Positions 23,614 to 32,080 of a stretch of DNA of 64,000 nucleotides are shown here, piece after piece (positions within the stretch are counted from its first letter, which is position 1; each line of letters begins with the position of its first letter). The notes below the pieces were generated by a model. It was not told the origin of the DNA. It saw nothing but the letters and a program-made list of their open reading frames with translations, and did no database searches. The position numbers and the translations under genes were made by a program. This DNA is from Myxococcales bacterium (GTDB lineage Bacteria > Myxococcota > Myxococcia > Myxococcales > JAJYLH01): positions 1 through 64,000 of the forward strand of contig JAJYLH010000005.1 in assembly GCA_021787845.1 (NCBI GenBank). The letters are read 5' to 3'.

Positions 23614-26022
23614 CTACCCTTCGCGCACCCGCACCGCTTCGGCGAGCGAGGCGCGCGACAGCCGCCGGAGCGCGGGCCACTGCGCGACCAGGAGCACGGC
23701 GACGATGCCGACCAGCGTCGAGACCAGCGTCCGCGGCGAGTAGACGAACGGCATCGGGAACAGCTCGCTCGTGTAGAGCGAGAGAACCTGCTTGGTGGCG
23801 AGCACCGCCAGCGGAAACCCGATCGCCAGCCCGAGAATCCCGAGCAGCGCGTGCTCCACCGTGAAGCCGACCGTGATTTCCCGCATCGTCCTTCCGAGCG
23901 CGCGCAACGTCGCGAGCTCGCGCCGCCGCTCCAGGATGGCGAGCGTCGCGGTGTTGAAGAGAATCGCCGCCGCCAGCACCACCGCGCACAGGAGCATCAC
24001 GCCGAGCATCACCCAGAAGAGGCCCATCAGCGCGTTCATCTCGTCGCGAAGGCTCGCTTGGTCCTCGACCTGCGCCGCGTCGCCGAGCGCGGACACCGCC
24101 CGCTTCACCTGGGCGAGCTTTCCGGGCCGCACGCCGAGCACCACCGCGGTCGCGACGGGCGGCAGCCCGAGCGCGCGGTGCACCACCGCTTCGAGGTCGC
24201 TGAGCCGAGCGGTAGCGGTGTCTCCCATCGTCGCGTCGGCGAAGCCACTGACCTTGAAGGTGACCTTCGGAAAGGTCTCGACGCTGACCTGCACCGGATC
24301 CCCTGCCTCGACGTGCAAGCTCCTCGCGAGCGCGCGGGTGATGACGACGCCGTTCGCCGACGGCATGACGGCGCGACCATCGATATCCACCGAGCGCAGC
24401 AAGGTCGCGTTCGTCGCGAGCCCCTGGAGCAGGATCGGCTTCGATCGATCGCCGGCGCGCATCGTCGCGGGCGCGGCCATCAGCGCTTCCGCTCGCGTCA
24501 CGCCCGCGATCGCCGCGAAGCGCTTCTCGACGGAAGCGAGCGGCTCCGGATTCGCCAGGTCGACCCGCAAGGCGTAGTGGCGCGCCTGCGAGAAGACCGC
24601 GTCGAACGTCTGCGCCATCGAGTCGAGCAGGCCGCCGGTGGTGAGAACCAGGACCAGCGCCGCGGAAACGCCGAGCGCGGTGCCGAGGCTGCGCAGCGGT
24701 CGGCCGAGGAGGTCGCGCACGGCGAGGCGCAGGGCGAGCGGTGCCTGGAGCCGTCGCGTCAGACGCGCCAGCACGCCGGTGCTCGGCCGCGGCGGGCGCA
24801 TCGCTTCCGCCGGCATCAGGCGGCTCGCGTGGAGCGCGGGCAGGAACCCCCCCAGGAGCGCCGCGCCCGAGCCGATGAGCAGGCCCCAACCGACGAGGTC
24901 CCAGTGCAGCCGGGTGACGACGAAGGGAATGCCCAGGTCGGCGGCGTAGGCGTGGGTCATCGCCGACCCGGCGCCGGCCCCGCCGACGACGCCCAGCACG
25001 GAACCGGCGACGCCGAGCAGCAGCGCAAACGTGAGGTAGTGGAGGAGCACGCGTCCGCGCCCGACGCCCAGCGCCATCAAGGTGCCGACCACCGGCCGCT
25101 GCGCGTCGACGAGCCGCGCCAGAATCGACGCGACGATGAAGAGCCCGACGCCGAGGAAGAAGATCGGAAAGAAAGCGGCCATCTCCTTGTAGCCATCGAC
25201 GTCCATCTGCAACAGCCGCGTGCCGATGAGCTTGGTCTCGGGGGTCGCGCGGATGACGGCGGCGCTCCCGAGGATCGACCGGATGCCGGAGGCGATTCGC
25301 GCGTCGCTCTCCGGCGCGGCATCGACGAGGATCTGGTTTCCCGGCACCGAGCTCGCCGCGACCACGACGCCCGGCAGGCCCGACGCGGTGCCGGCGAGCG
25401 CATCGGCGAGCGCGCGCAGGTCGCCGCGGCGCATCCAGCCGACGCCGAACTCGTCGGGGCTCGGGAAGATGTCGTGCTCGTTGCGCGCGACCCAGAGGTA
25501 CTCCGCGCTCTCGCCGACGCCCGAGACCTTCAACGTGCGCCGCACCGGGCCCGACGCGATGGCGATGGTGTCGCCGCGCTTCAAGTGGTCGGCTTGGGCG
25601 AGGTGCTTCTCGAGCAGCACCTCGTCGGGCGCGGTCGGCAGCCCGCCGGAGAGGATCAGCACCTGGTCGAGGCGAGGCTGACCGCTCTCGGGGAGCGAGA
25701 GCACGCGCAGCGCGATGCGCGAAGTCGCGCCGCCTTGCGCAACCTCGCCCGGCAGCTCGGCGATGACGCGCGCATCGACCGCCCTCACGCCGGGAATCGC
25801 GCGCACCTTGGCGAGCTGCACCGGCGAGACCTGCGTCACGTCGACGTGCAGCTCGGCGAGCTTGAGCTTCTGCCGCGTGTGGGCGTAGCTCGTCCGCAGG
25901 TCGAGGTAGGCGCCGCCGGACGAGACGAAGAGAAGGATGCCGAGCGCGGTGACCGCGAGCACCGCGAGGGTCTGGCCTTTCTGTTGCCACAGCTCGCGAC
26001 CGAGCTTGCGAAGGAGAAGCAT
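23614..26022 (-). CDS. ABC transporter permease, FtsX/MacB type, two FtsX domains
   Basis: 802 residues. An N-terminal helix (QTLAVLAVTALGILLFVSS) is followed by a periplasmic MacB-PCD-like domain, an FtsX domain (about 265-370, FPIFFLGVGLFIVASILARL), a central region (LALRLAVRDLLGRPLRSLG) with a second periplasmic domain, and a final FtsX domain (about 680-795, LYTSELFPMPFVYSP). This duplicated layout belongs to exporters that work by mechanotransmission, moving lipoproteins, peptides or lipids from the periplasmic side. The ATPase gene ends 11 nt upstream on the same strand. Confidence 0.9.
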   Translation of the reverse strand: MLLLRKLGRELWQQKGQTLAVLAVTALGILLFVSSGGAYLDLRTSYAHTRQKLKLAELHVDVTQVSPVQLAKVRAIPGVRAVDARVIAELPGEVAQGGATSRIALRVLSLPESGQPRLDQVLILSGGLPTAPDEVLLEKHLAQADHLKRGDTIAIASGPVRRTLKVSGVGESAEYLWVARNEHDIFPSPDEFGVGWMRRGDLRALADALAGTASGLPGVVVAASSVPGNQILVDAAPESDARIASGIRSILGSAAVIRATPETKLIGTRLLQMDVDGYKEMAAFFPIFFLGVGLFIVASILARLVDAQRPVVGTLMALGVGRGRVLLHYLTFALLLGVAGSVLGVVGGAGAGSAMTHAYAADLGIPFVVTRLHWDLVGWGLLIGSGAALLGGFLPALHASRLMPAEAMRPPRPSTGVLARLTRRLQAPLALRLAVRDLLGRPLRSLGTALGVSAALVLVLTTGGLLDSMAQTFDAVFSQARHYALRVDLANPEPLASVEKRFAAIAGVTRAEALMAAPATMRAGDRSKPILLQGLATNATLLRSVDIDGRAVMPSANGVVITRALARSLHVEAGDPVQVSVETFPKVTFKVSGFADATMGDTATARLSDLEAVVHRALGLPPVATAVVLGVRPGKLAQVKRAVSALGDAAQVEDQASLRDEMNALMGLFWVMLGVMLLCAVVLAAAILFNTATLAILERRRELATLRALGRTMREITVGFTVEHALLGILGLAIGFPLAVLATKQVLSLYTSELFPMPFVYSPRTLVSTLVGIVAVLLVAQWPALRRLSRASLAEAVRVREG

Positions 26023-26033
26023 CGGCGGGCCCT

Positions 26034-26747
26034 CTACTTCGCGCGCGCGGCGGCGGTGGGGGAATGGCGCTCGTCGGACTCGACGCGGCCATCGCGCAAC
26101 CGGAGGATGCGATCGGCATACGCGGCGAGCGACTCGTCGTGGGTGACCATCACGACCGCGCAACCTTCGTCGTGGCTCGCCTCGCCGAGGAGCGCGACGA
26201 CCTGGTTTCCGGCGTCGTGGTCGAGCGCGCCGGTCGGCTCGTCGGCGAGCAGGAGCCGCGGCTTCTTCGCGAGCGCGCGGGCGATGGCGACGCGCTGTTG
26301 CTGGCCGCCGGAGAGCTCGGAGGGGAAGCGGTCCTCCATCCCGGCGAGGCCGACGCGCGAAAGCCACGCGTCGGCGTCCTGGCGCGTCTGGCCGACGAGC
26401 TCCGCGGCGACGAGCACGTTCTCGCGCGCGGTCAAGCTCGGCACCAGGTTGAAGAACTGGAAGACGAACCCGACGTGCTGGCGGCGAAAGAGCGCCAGCT
26501 CGCGGGCGCTCATGGCGCCGAGAGCGCTCCCGTTCACCACCACCTCGCCTTCCGACGGATAGTCGAGGCCGCCGAGCAGGTTGAGCAGCGTGGTCTTCCC
26601 GGAGCCGCTCGGTCCGAGCAGGCAGGTCACGTCGCCGGCGGCGATTTCCAGGTCCGTCGGCGCGAGCGCGCGGGTGAGCACCTGCGTTCCGTAGACTTTC
26701 CCAGCCTTCTTCAGTTGCGCGAGCGCGGTCACGATGGAGATCCTCAT
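26034..26747 (-). CDS. ABC transporter ATP-binding protein, LolD/MacB type
   Basis: 237 residues. Walker A GPSGSGKTT, Q-loop FVFQFFNLVPSLTA, signature SGGQQQRVAIARAL, Walker B LLLADEPTGALD and switch His (VTHDES) are all present. The family couples ATP hydrolysis to FtsX-type permeases; the permease gene follows after 11 nt. A longer frame upstream is not used because the enzyme begins near KKAGKVYGTQVL. The start at 26747 is a choice between ATG and a nearby GTG. Confidence 0.9.
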   Translation of the reverse strand: MRISIVTALAQLKKAGKVYGTQVLTRALAPTDLEIAAGDVTCLLGPSGSGKTTLLNLLGGLDYPSEGEVVVNGSALGAMSARELALFRRQHVGFVFQFFNLVPSLTARENVLVAAELVGQTRQDADAWLSRVGLAGMEDRFPSELSGGQQQRVAIARALAKKPRLLLADEPTGALDHDAGNQVVALLGEASHDEGCAVVMVTHDESLAAYADRILRLRDGRVESDERHSPTAAARAK

Positions 26748-26921
26748 CGCTCCCTGGGGAGCGGCAACGAAGTTCGGGCGCGGGGATGCTAGCGCGACCG
26801 GCGCGCGGCGGGGACCGGAAGCATCGCGCGGCGAGGCGACCGGGCGGAGGTTCGTCTTCGAGCTCGGGTACGCCCTCTCCGGCGCATGGGCCCGCGTGAA
26901 GCCGCCGAGCTTCCGGCCTGC

Positions 26922-26927
26922 TATAGT
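26922..26927 (+). promoter_or_regulatory. Extended -10 promoter of the PIN toxin-antitoxin operon
   Basis: TGCTATAGT gives an extended -10 (TGn-TATAGT), 31 nt before the antitoxin start, leaving room for a leader with the GGAGGA Shine-Dalgarno. No clear -35 is seen, as is usual for extended -10 promoters. Confidence 0.55.
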
Positions 26928-26958
26928 AGAGTCGGTCGAGAACGCGGGAGGAAACGCC

Positions 26959-27183
26959 ATGAGCACGGCTGAGATGATCGCGGAGCGGGTCGAGGCCCTG
27001 CCCGTCGAGAAGCAGGAAGAGGTCCTCGACTTCGTGGAGTTCCTCGGGTCCCGTCCTGGCGACAAGAAGCCCTTGCACGATCCGGGTGGGCTCTGGGCGG
27101 ACCTGGGAATCGACATCACCGAGGAGGACATCGCCGAGGCGCGCAAGGAGATGTGGGGGAACTTCCCCCGGGATGACATCTGA
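26959..27183 (+). CDS. Antitoxin, DUF2281/VapB-like
   Basis: 74 residues, SD GGAGGA 6 nt ahead. MSTAEMIAERVEALPVEKQE then VLDFVEFLGSR is typical of DUF2281-like antitoxins: a helical DNA-binding or dimer part, then an acidic tail (DITEEDIAEARKEMWGNFP) that would insert into the toxin. The stop overlaps the toxin start (TGATG). Confidence 0.82.
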   Translation: MSTAEMIAERVEALPVEKQEEVLDFVEFLGSRPGDKKPLHDPGGLWADLGIDITEEDIAEARKEMWGNFPRDDI

Positions 27184-27584
27184 TGGGCGGGTTGGTAGCG
27201 GACACGCATGCGGTGGTCTGGTATCTGGGAAAGTCCCCGCGCCTTTCGGCGACCGCGCGTGAGAGGATGCGGGAAGCGATCGCCTCCGGGAATCCCGTTC
27301 ACGTCCCCACGATTTGCCTCGTGGAGCTGACGTACCTCATCGAGAAAGGTCGGCTTCCCGCACTTGTTCGTGAGCGCTTGCTGGACCACTTGCGGCGGCG
27401 GCGATCTGGTTTTCGGGCACATGCGTTGGACCTGGGGACGGCTGCGACCCTCGCGCGCGTTCCGCGCGAGCAGGTCCCGGACATGCCCGACCGCATCATC
27501 GCGGCGACGGCTCTTCATTTGAATCTGCCGTTGATCAGCCGCGACCGCCGAATTCGCGCATCCGGGCTCGAGGTCGTCTGGTAA
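27183..27584 (+). CDS. vapC: PIN-domain RNase toxin (VapC-like)
   Basis: 133 residues. The acidic PIN site is visible as D7 (VADTHAV), E48 (LVELTY), D100/D103 (PDMPDR) and D121 (SRDRRI), so it should be catalytically complete. VapC-type toxins cleave structured RNA such as tRNA. Coupled to the antitoxin by overlapping stop and start codons. Unlike the BrnT locus in this window, this pair is intact. Confidence 0.88.
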   Translation: MGGLVADTHAVVWYLGKSPRLSATARERMREAIASGNPVHVPTICLVELTYLIEKGRLPALVRERLLDHLRRRRSGFRAHALDLGTAATLARVPREQVPDMPDRIIAATALHLNLPLISRDRRIRASGLEVVW

Positions 27585-27627
27585 GAGGCCGGGCATCTCC
27601 CCGCTCGATCGACCGCGGGTTCGCGCG

Positions 27628-28986
27628 CTACCTCTCGGCGCCGGTTGCGATGGCCTTCAGCCGCCGCGCGCGCCGCTCGTACAGCGCTTCATAGACGGGT
27701 GGGCTGCGCCAGAGCATCGGCATCGGGATCGCTCCGGCGAAGGAGACGAGCATCGCGATGAGGAGCGAGTGCCCGCCGGTCATCTCGACGATGAGCGCCG
27801 CCCCGGTGATCGGCGCGCCGACGATGGCGGCGAAGAAGGTTCCCATCCCCACGACGGCAAACGCGCGCGGGTCGAGTCCGAGCACGGGGAACGCGGTCGC
27901 CGAGAGGACGCCGAAGCCGTTGCCGAGCGCGGCGCCGACGACGAGCAGCGGCCAGAACAATCCGCCCGGCGTGCGCGCCGAGTAGGAGACGGGTCCGAGC
28001 ACGAAGCGGACGACGAAGATGACGGCGATGGCGCCGATGGCGAGCCCGCCGTTCACGATCCGGTGCAAGAGGGCGTCGCCATTGCCGGCGAGGCTCGGCG
28101 CGAACCAGGCGACGACGCCGACCGCGCCGCCGATGAGCGCCGCCTTGGTCGTCGTCGAGAGGTGGCCGATGCGGTCGGCGGCGTTGAGCCCGGAAACGGT
28201 GAGTCGGTTGTAGAAAACGCCCGCGGTCCCCGCGACGAGGCCGAAGGCGGCGAAGAGCGGCAGGGAGAGCAGCGGCGGCGCCGTCAGTCCGGGCACCGCG
28301 AGCTCGGCGCGAAAGCCGAGAAGCGTCTGCAGCACCACCATCGACGCGGCGGTCGCGCCGAACGAGGCGGCGGCGACGCGAAAATCGAACCGCTGCTCGA
28401 TCTCCTCGAGGACGAAGATCGCGCCGGCGAGGGGAGCGCTGAAGGCGACGGCGAGTCCGGCGCCCGCGCCCGCGGCGACCAGCACGCGCACGTCGGACGG
28501 GCGCAGGTGCAGGAGCTTCCCGAGCGCGCCGCCGATGACCGCGGCCATCCGGACCGTCGGTCCTTCGCGTCCGAGGGCGAGCCCGCCGCCGATCGCCATC
28601 CCCCCGGCGATGAACTTCACGGGCAAGACGACGAGCGGGTCGGGCGCATCCTCGCGGCGGACGATGCCTTCGACCGCGGGGATGCCGCTGCCCTCCGCGG
28701 CGGGCGCGAACCGGCCGACCATCCACCGCGCGAGCCCGGCGAGGAGCGCGCCCGAGACGATGGTGACGACCCACCCCCACGCCGGACGGTGCTTCAGCCA
28801 GAGGAGCGCGGTCTCCCGATGCGCCGCCGCCCAGTGCAGCGCGAGGCGGAAGCCGGCGCCGACGAGACCGCCGAGCGCTCCCGCGACGACCGCCGCCGCG
28901 ACGACGACGATGAGCCCCTCCGTCTCGCCGAGGACCGGCTTTCGACGCGGCGCGGGCGGGTTCTGCTCGTGAGAGTGCAGGGGCAC
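27628..28986 (-). CDS. CLC-type chloride channel or H+/Cl- antiporter
   Basis: 452 residues, GTG start. CLC selectivity signatures are clear: GSGIPAVEG, GREGP (holds the gating glutamate), the conserved AFSAPLAG segment with EEIEQRFD, and YSARTPGGLFWP near the third signature. About 16 buried helices are expected. The gating Glu suggests a coupled antiporter or gated channel; the proton-side glutamate cannot be assigned with certainty. No regulatory CBS domain is present, so it is a compact bacterial form. Confidence 0.9.
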   Translation of the reverse strand: MPLHSHEQNPPAPRRKPVLGETEGLIVVVAAAVVAGALGGLVGAGFRLALHWAAAHRETALLWLKHRPAWGWVVTIVSGALLAGLARWMVGRFAPAAEGSGIPAVEGIVRREDAPDPLVVLPVKFIAGGMAIGGGLALGREGPTVRMAAVIGGALGKLLHLRPSDVRVLVAAGAGAGLAVAFSAPLAGAIFVLEEIEQRFDFRVAAASFGATAASMVVLQTLLGFRAELAVPGLTAPPLLSLPLFAAFGLVAGTAGVFYNRLTVSGLNAADRIGHLSTTTKAALIGGAVGVVAWFAPSLAGNGDALLHRIVNGGLAIGAIAVIFVVRFVLGPVSYSARTPGGLFWPLLVVGAALGNGFGVLSATAFPVLGLDPRAFAVVGMGTFFAAIVGAPITGAALIVEMTGGHSLLIAMLVSFAGAIPMPMLWRSPPVYEALYERRARRLKAIATGAER

Positions 28987-29077
28987 GGCGGGCTATCTGG
29001 CACGGACGCGCACGATTCCGCAAGTGCGCGTCGCTCGTCGACGGCCGCCAGCTCGCTCTCGTCGCGGCGCGCGACGT

Positions 29078-29352
29078 CTCGGCCGACTGGGTATCCAGAC
29101 ACCTCAGGTGTCTTGGTCCCCGATCCGCTCACCCTGAGGTGCCCGCGCCCACGGAGCATGAATGGAGCACGGCAAGCATGCGCGGGCCTCGAAGGGCGAG
29201 CGCGAGGGTGGCACAGGCTGTGCCGAGCCCTCACGGCCCTTCGAGGGCCGGGCACGAGGGCGGTGGCAACGAGCGAGGTCCGTGGGCCCGGCCGCCTCAG
29301 GGCGAGCGGGAACGACAACCTGAGATGTCTGGATACCCAGCCTCGGCCGAGG
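29078..29352. repeat. Large nested palindrome, about 275 nt
   Basis: The left end CTCGGCCGACTGGGTATCC and the right end are inverted copies. The match continues inward for about 70 nt with few mismatches, then through GGCCTCGAAGGGC/GCCCTTCGAGGGCC to the centre GGCACAG-G-CTGTGCC at 29217. Each arm also holds its own small hairpin (GACACCT-AGGTGTC). No ORF explains it. It lies between the CLC gene and a metalloprotease gene. Confidence 0.8.
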
Positions 29353-29360
29353 CTTCCGTC

Positions 29361-29403
29361 GATCAGACCGATCGGACCGATCCGACCGATCGGTCTGATC
29401 GGA
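29361..29403. repeat. GATCGGACC hairpin repeat (family B), locus 5
   Basis: The clearest copy: GATCAGACCGATCGG (29361-29375) and CCGATCGGTCTGATC (29386-29400) form a perfect 15-bp stem around a 10-nt loop. It ends 57 nt past the metalloprotease stop (minus strand). Confidence 0.9.
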
Positions 29404-29459
29404 CGGCGCACAGCACCGCGGGCCTCCGAGTGGAACCGCGCCCGCGATGGTCGGCGGCT

Positions 29460-30449
29460 TCAGCGCGTGCAACCCTCGAGCTCGGGGTTGCGCTTCGCGG
29501 CGGCGCCGCAGCCTCGCCGATGCCGGGTGAAGCAGCAGCGGATGGCGTCGCGAAGGTAGCGGGTGCTCGCGGCGCCGAACGCGGTCGTCTCGCGGGGGAA
29601 GCCCATGACGGTCCGCGCGTCGGGGCGCAGCCACCGCGCATGACCCGCGCACCCGCGATGGAGCCCGGCTTCGCCTCGCGCGATGAGGTCGCCCCAGCGG
29701 CGCCGCGCCTCCGCTCTCGTCGCCGTGCAGTTCGGTCCCGGCATGCGCGCGGGGCTCCTACTCTTCGCTTCGAGGCGCGCCCGTTCGTCGCGCAGTCCCA
29801 GCGTGTGGCCGAGCTCGTGCAAGAGGTAGCGCGGCCAGGCGTCGTCGGAGGTGGAGACGAAAGCGGCGCTGCTCTTCGACGGCACGGCGATCGCCGCGCG
29901 GGAGGTGAACGTCCGCGCCGAGAGGACCACGAGCTCGAAGTGCCCGGCGCCGCAGCGCGCGAGGATCGGGTTCAGCGCCGGCGAGCAGCGCAGGGTCGGC
30001 GACAGCGAGTTGCGCGTCGCGACGCGGCAGATGCCCGGCACAAGCTCGCCCGCGTCGCGCGCATCGAGGCCGTCGCGCGCAAAAGGCGACGCGAGGAGCG
30101 TTCGGATCGCGAGCTGCTCCGCGGCATCCGCGACGCGCTGGCTCGTGAAGCCGTCGGTCGCGATGAGAACCGTGAAGCCGCGGCGCTCCGCGAGCCGCGG
30201 ACAAGCGGCGCGCGCCGATTCTCGAGGCGACGCAGCGAGACTTCGTGGCACGGGCGTCCTCGCCCGTGGATGTGCGGGCACCTGCCATGCCTGGGGATTC
30301 GACTCGGCTTTCACGGGCGAGGACGCCCGTGCCACGAGACCAGGGAAAGCCGCGACCACGAAGGCTACACACGCCACGCGCGCCTGGGCTCCGACGAGCG
30401 CCGCCAGCGCCGCTAGTAGCGCCGCACGTAGAGCGCCACGTCCTGGCAT
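29460..30449 (-). CDS. Secreted zincin metalloprotease carrying an in-frame repeat
   Basis: 329 residues. A hydrophobic N-terminal stretch (ALRAALLAALAALVGAQA) acts as signal peptide. The catalytic motif is HELGHTLGLRDE, HExxHxxGxxD, as in snapalysin-like zincins where Asp is the third zinc ligand. Before it is a typical zincin core (FTVLIATDGFTSQRVADAAE, HFELVVLSARTF). A family A element (30244-30337) is in frame right after the signal region and encodes VARASSPVKAESNPQAW and similar residues. Cysteines suggest disulfides. The start overlaps the end of the upstream gene by 37 nt, which suggests coupling. Activity after the insertion is uncertain, but the catalytic part is intact. Confidence 0.7.
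   Translation of the reverse strand: MPGRGALRAALLAALAALVGAQARVACVAFVVAAFPGLVARASSPVKAESNPQAWQVPAHPRARTPVPRSLAASPRESARAACPRLAERRGFTVLIATDGFTSQRVADAAEQLAIRTLLASPFARDGLDARDAGELVPGICRVATRNSLSPTLRCSPALNPILARCGAGHFELVVLSARTFTSRAAIAVPSKSSAAFVSTSDDAWPRYLLHELGHTLGLRDERARLEAKSRSPARMPGPNCTATRAEARRRWGDLIARGEAGLHRGCAGHARWLRPDARTVMGFPRETTAFGAASTRYLRDAIRCCFTRHRRGCGAAAKRNPELEGCTR
30244..30337. repeat. Inverted-repeat element, family A, copy 3 (inside a CDS)
   Basis: Arms as in the copy at 9637, with a longer loop (GGATGTGCGGGCACCTGCC...). It lies in the signal-peptide-proximal coding region of the zincin gene without breaking the frame. Confidence 0.85.
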
Positions 30450-31894
30450 CCGTTGCCGCCGTTGGTGATGTTCGTCGACTGGTACGGCAAGGTGTAGAAG
30501 TGCAGGAACTCGTTCTGGTCGTTGCAGGTCTTCGACTCGCCCGAGGGCAAGTCCTTGAGCAGAACGAAGCCGCCGGCATCGAGACCGGCGACGCTGTCGC
30601 CCTCCGCGTAGGTGTAGATGCTCGCGATGCGGATGCCGCCATCCCAGTTGTTGAGCGTCACCGGCACGATGGAGTAGCCGTTGTACGAGATTCCCCACTG
30701 CCAGTCGGTAAGCGGGTACTGCGCGAGCATCGTGTCGAGGTTCGGGTAGAGGTTGCCGGTCACTTGCTTCCACTTGCGGTTGTCGAGCTCGGTCTGGAGC
30801 GCGGTCACTTGCGTCGTGAGAGCGGTGAGTTGGCTCGCGAGCGACGTGTTCTGCGTCTTGAGCGCCGCGATGTCCGCCGCGATCGACGCGCCCGCCGGCG
30901 TGCCAATGGTCGTGACGATGCCGCTCGCCGTCGTCGCCACGCCGTCGACCTTGGCTCCGACGCCATCTACCTTGGTTCCGAGCTGGCCGACATCGGTGCC
31001 GAGGGTCGAGCCCAGGCCGGCGATGTCGGCGGAGACGGTGCTGTTCGCGGGCGTCCCGAGCTTCGCATCGAGTCCAGCGAGCGCGCTCGCCGTCGCGCCC
31101 GTCTGGAGCGTCGTGTTGAGCGAGGCGATGCCGACGGAAATCGACGCGAGGTCGCCGGAGACGGTGCCGCTCGCGGGCGTGCCGACCTTCCCGTCGAGGC
31201 TCGTCAGCGCGCTCGCCGTCGCGCCCGCGTCGACCGTCGACTTGATCGCCGCGATCTCGCCGGAGATCGACGAGCCCTGCGGCGGCTGGCCGAGGACGTC
31301 GACGATCGACGACGGCGCGAAGGCGGACGAGTCGAGCCCGTCGAGCGTGTCCGCGTCGAGGCCGACGAACTTGCCGTTCGTCAGGTCGAGCTTCGCGAGC
31401 GTCACCGAGCCGTCGGCGATTTTCGGCGTCGTCACCGCCTGGTCCTGGAGCGCCGCCGTCGCGACGCCGCCGTCGAGGACCGTTTCCGCTTCCGCTGCCC
31501 GCCCCGCCCGCAGCGCGTACGGCACGCTCGTCACGCGGATCCGGGGCAACAGCTCCGCGCCGTCGATGGTCACCGACAACCACAGCACCGGCTGCGAGAG
31601 AACGTCGTCGCTGATCGCGGTGCCCGCGTGCCCCTGCGACGTGTCGCCGAGCACCACCGAGTACATCCCGTTTCCGAAGGTGACGGTCTGCGTCTCGCTC
31701 CACACCGGCGTCGTCGTGCTCGGATTGTCCGTGTCGTAGAGCGCGAAGACGACCTGCTTCTGGCCGTTCACCGGCTGGTCGCTCGCGTCGAGCAGCCGCC
31801 CGGTCTCCCTCAACACCAGCGGCACGAGGCTATCCGCCATCGAGCGGGACGAGAACGCGAGAGCGACGACGAGAACCACGGCGAGACGACGCAT
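30413..31894 (-). CDS. Secreted fibre-like protein with long coiled-coil stalk
   Basis: 493 residues. The signal peptide (MRRLAVVLVVALAFSSRSMA) is followed by a conserved head (RETGRLLDASDQPVNGQKQV, GNGMYSVVLGD) often seen before stalks in Myxococcota. A long stretch of repeats follows (SxxISGEIAAIKSTVDAGATA..., ASISVGIASLNTTLQTGATA, VGQLGTKVDGVGAKVDGVAT), then a coiled coil (QLTALTTQVTALQTELDN) and a C-terminal domain (WQWGISYNGYSIVPVTLNNW, CNDQNEFLHFYTLPYQ). The trimeric-stalk look resembles phage tail fibres and adhesins. GGAGG lies 5 nt before the start at 31894. A surface or adhesin role is inferred. Confidence 0.75.
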   Translation of the reverse strand: MRRLAVVLVVALAFSSRSMADSLVPLVLRETGRLLDASDQPVNGQKQVVFALYDTDNPSTTTPVWSETQTVTFGNGMYSVVLGDTSQGHAGTAISDDVLSQPVLWLSVTIDGAELLPRIRVTSVPYALRAGRAAEAETVLDGGVATAALQDQAVTTPKIADGSVTLAKLDLTNGKFVGLDADTLDGLDSSAFAPSSIVDVLGQPPQGSSISGEIAAIKSTVDAGATASALTSLDGKVGTPASGTVSGDLASISVGIASLNTTLQTGATASALAGLDAKLGTPANSTVSADIAGLGSTLGTDVGQLGTKVDGVGAKVDGVATTASGIVTTIGTPAGASIAADIAALKTQNTSLASQLTALTTQVTALQTELDNRKWKQVTGNLYPNLDTMLAQYPLTDWQWGISYNGYSIVPVTLNNWDGGIRIASIYTYAEGDSVAGLDAGGFVLLKDLPSGESKTCNDQNEFLHFYTLPYQSTNITNGGNGCQDVALYVRRY

Positions 31895-31989
31895 CGGAGC
31901 CTCCAGGACAGCGGTCACCCCGACGCTAGGCCCGATCCGCGCGCGCGGTCAATCGCGAAGGGCTATCGCCTTCGTTCATGCTCGACCTC

Positions 31990-32036
31990 GCCGATCGGAC
32001 CGATCGGACCGATCGGACCGATCGGTCTGATCGGAC
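31990..32036. repeat. GATCGGACC hairpin repeat (family B), locus 6
   Basis: Four consecutive 9-nt ATCGGACCG-type blocks and an inverted block; ends 45 nt past the stop of the minus-strand hypothetical gene. Confidence 0.8.
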
Positions 32037-32080
32037 GTCTCCCGGAATCGCGAGCCTGGGTAGAACCGCGCGTTCGGCGC

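Noticed and set aside
22771-26562. 1263-residue plus-strand ORF
   Set aside because: A shadow of the response regulator and ABC transporter genes, with Arg/His/Gln-rich non-protein composition.
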